NCBI GenBank assembly: GCA_013399855.1
Contig: VXAY01004360.1
Span: 1,321,644-1,385,643 of the forward strand
DNA from: Oxyruncus cristatus
Taxonomy: Eukaryota; Chordata; Aves; Passeriformes; Cotingidae
Length of the DNA: 64,000 bases
Direction of reading: 5' to 3'
Part shown: one piece after another, positions 61,870 to 64,000 of the stretch
Layout of the letters: every line of letters begins with the position of its first letter
Position numbering within the stretch: position 1 is the stretch's first letter
The notes under the pieces: generated by a model
The model's input: only the letters and a program-made list of their open reading frames with translations
Databases searched by the model: none
What the model was told of the DNA's origin: nothing
Translations under genes and position numbers: made by a program

Positions 61870-62170
61870 TAAAACAACAATGAATATAACATGAGTGTGA
61901 TTTGGTTTAATTCAACTTGTTTTTAAAAAAGCCGAAGAAGGCACATAAATGCTTGCAACATGCCTGCAAGGTTAATAATGAATTCGGCTATTCCCAGCTT
62001 TATTAGTGTTAACACATGCAATTGTTCCAAAAACATCCAGCAGGAAAAATGCACCCTTCTTAGAAAATCAGACTGAATTTGCATTACCAGAGATCAAAGG
62101 TTGTGAATTTTTGTTTTGACATGTAATTACTTTTCATTATGCATTATTAGTTTATTGGTTACTTTCTTGC
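61870..62170. promoter_or_regulatory. Candidate AT-motif-rich enhancer block
   Basis: Complex sequence without simple repeats carries several homeodomain/POU/SOX-like cores close together, for example tgtaattacttttcattatg at 62121 with atgcattattag directly after, gttaataatgaattcgg at 61971, and attgttcc at 62021. Such clusters are usual in developmental enhancers of vertebrate gene deserts. Conservation is not testable here. Confidence 0.2.
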
Positions 62171-63670
62171 ATTACAAATGGTTCTAGAGAAAATAAGGGT
62201 GGGTATTAGCAATGAAAATTTCTGTATAATATTTTTGCCCTGAAGGTTACCAAAATGGAGATACTGAAGACTTGCCCAAAGTGAGACAGTGAGTCAGAAG
62301 AGCCCAGAATCAGCTCTCCTGGCATCCAGACTCTTGTGCTGTACATTAGTCAACCATCTTCCCATAGTTCATATAATAGTTTTATATAATATGAAAATAT
62401 TTATATCAGATGTGGAGAAGACCTTGCTGGTGAAGGAAATGTGGGTAAGATGAAGAGTTGGGTATAGAGAGTAGAAGTAGATCACATACAGCTTGGAAGA
62501 AAGAAGTTAATTGCGTTCAGAGCAGTGTTAGAGAAGAGACAGTGGAGGGGCTCAAAAAGTGGCTCTGTTGGTGTACAAGTGTGGTACATGTGAGTTCAAA
62601 TAATCTCTAGATGGAGTTAAGTTTCCATCCTTTCTTCTGAGCCTGCTGCACCAAGATGATGAAAACAGCATCAGAGTTACGCAAAACTGTTGGTATCAGT
62701 CAGTGGAGGTTAACTCAAATGAAGTAAAGAAGAAAATGGTTTTCTATCTGAGAGCTTCCTTGCTGATGAGAAGCAAAGAATTTGCTGTCAGTAACCCTTC
62801 ATTGCTAAAGGTGTCCAAGTGCTTTTATTTTATCTGGATGAGGTGTAACCTAGAGCAAGAAATCAGAAAATAATCTTGGCAGTAAAGGGTTCAGAAGGGT
62901 CTGTAAGGTTTGAGGCCACATTCAAGGCAATTACTAATTCCAAAACACAAGATAATCTAGATTTAGGCACAGGTTTCCAGGTGAATACTAAAAAAGTTAT
63001 CCTTATTTATAAAATATAAAATAGTGCTCATTAGCGCTGTATGCTTGCCTTTCTGTCGACCAGTGAGGAGGAGGAAGAAAAGCTCTAAAACAATAAAGGA
63101 GGGGGAAAAACTCCCCACTAAACAACAGAAAAGAGCTTGATTTGGTTTTAAAAATTCTGTAATTACAAATTAGGACTTACATCTCTTTTTCTAGAGGTGT
63201 TGACATTGTCTGTCTATGAAGCACCCAGTTTGTCTTATGCCTTTCAGTAATTTTCATGAAATGCGCAAAGGAGAAAGGGAAAATTGTAGATTTTCAACTG
63301 CCTTAAATCTTTCATTGATGGTGAAAGTTTGATTCTTAGCACTGCATAATTTTATAAAGATAGTGCTTAGGGAAAAGATGAAATTTCCCAATAAAAGTCT
63401 GTTGGTTTGGTTATTAATGTCAGAAAATCTGAGGACTTTGGTATTTGAGACCTAAACATTAGCTTTTTAACTTACCCCAACCTATCTCAACAAAAGAGGT
63501 TGCGTTCACATTATTGCCCTTTGGGAACTATATGGATTGAAGTATAAGAAAAGGTGTTGTTTATGGTAGAGTCTCCCAACAGGACTCCTGCTAGGTCATT
63601 TATAACAGTGCTAATACTTTGTGTCATCAAATTCATACGGTCCCTGTTTGAAGCAGAATATGTCTTCATT

Positions 63671-63745
63671 GTGGGGTTGGGTGTTTTTATTTTGGTTTGT
63701 TGTTGTTTTGGTTTTGGTTGATTGGGAGTTTTTTTAGGGTTATCC
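63671..63745 (+). repeat. G/T-rich tract
   Basis: G/T-rich with ttggtttgttgttgttttgg at its centre, ending tttttttaggg. Same nature as the other tracts. Confidence 0.8.
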
Positions 63746-64000
63746 TTTAAACCAGGATAATGCAGTAAACAGTATCTGTTATTCTACTACTCTTTGCATC
63801 CCCTGTAATCCCTGTTGTGCCTGTCTCTCTTTGCAGCTTTTTAAGAAATGACCTGTTAAGAGTGGTGGGTGGCTCTTGTTTGTGTCATCTATTTGTTCCC
63901 ACCAGTTCACTCGGGACAACTTGGTTTAAATAATGCTAGTCATCTAAGCAATATTGTTAAGATATTGTAAAAGATATTCTAGTTTGAAATTTTGAGTTTG

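Larger units (their letters stand above)
48241..64000. other. Unannotated AT-rich sequence
   Basis: Almost 16 kb without a recognised gene or dispersed repeat. Noted items are a T17 run with acctacag at 49934-49958, G/T tracts at 49670-49735 and 63671-63745, candidate exons at 51573-51758 and 55563-55616, and an AT-motif-rich block at 61870-62170. A pyrimidine/proline-rich patch at 56220-56440 gives overlapping proline-rich frames in three phases, which marks composition and not coding. Confidence 0.55.

Noticed and set aside
1..64000. CRISPR arrays, operons, tRNA or rRNA genes
   Set aside because: No regular spaced repeats and no cloverleaf or rRNA sequence noticed by eye on either strand; the DNA is vertebrate.

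Overview
This window looks like nuclear DNA from a bird. It contains the diagnostic 3' end of a CR1 LINE at about 7728-7979, a second heavily decayed antisense CR1 at 45440-46290, a short CR1 scrap at 31370-31425, and a solo-type LTR at 11930-12830 of a family that I recognise from avian genomes. There is a 27-base N gap and no operons or bacterial gene layout. The rest is AT-rich, CpG-poor single-copy sequence with many poly-T, poly-G and G/T-only tracts, which is normal for an intron or intergenic region of an avian chromosome. The exact species or order cannot be told from the sequence.

I found no protein-coding gene I can name. None of the open frames above 60 codons shows a recognisable domain, and most overlap repeats or simple-sequence tracts. 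The best that can be said is that several short open stretches are framed by credible splice signals on the + strand (5625-5808, 17247-17366, 30187-30298, 34304-34411, 41136-41197, 51573-51758, 55563-55616). Decoy exons of this kind are expected by chance in 64 kb, so each is held at low confidence. Ten 60-base rows counted by hand gave 352 of 600 bases G+T on the + strand. That asymmetry is what transcription of the + strand tends to leave, so the window may lie in a long intron of a rightward gene.

Layout: 1-7.7 kb is unique sequence with a pyrimidine tract and poly-G runs. 7.7-8.0 kb is CR1. 8.1-8.4 kb is a small CpG-rich patch holding a good CTCF-like site. 11.9-12.8 kb is the LTR. 15.05-15.62 kb is bounded by an exact 18-bp inverted repeat and may be a small DNA-transposon relic. 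31.4 kb is a CR1 scrap. 36.04-36.12 kb is an old amniote-wide interspersed repeat. 37.66-37.86 kb is a TG/T simple repeat duplicated either side of the N gap, almost certainly an assembly error. 42.55-42.74 kb is a 154-base G/T tract. 45.4-46.3 kb is CR1. 46.87 kb is a T24 tract beside a CpG-bearing hairpin. 47.38-47.45 kb is an A/C tract. 47.65-48.22 kb is the strongest CpG cluster of the window and includes a 100-codon frame with a good Kozak context. 48-64 kb is AT-rich and unannotated apart from candidate exons and a homeodomain-site-rich block near 62 kb. I see nothing resembling a concerted multi-gene system. The items most worth checking are the CpG clusters, the inverted-repeat element, the gap artefact and the candidate exons.
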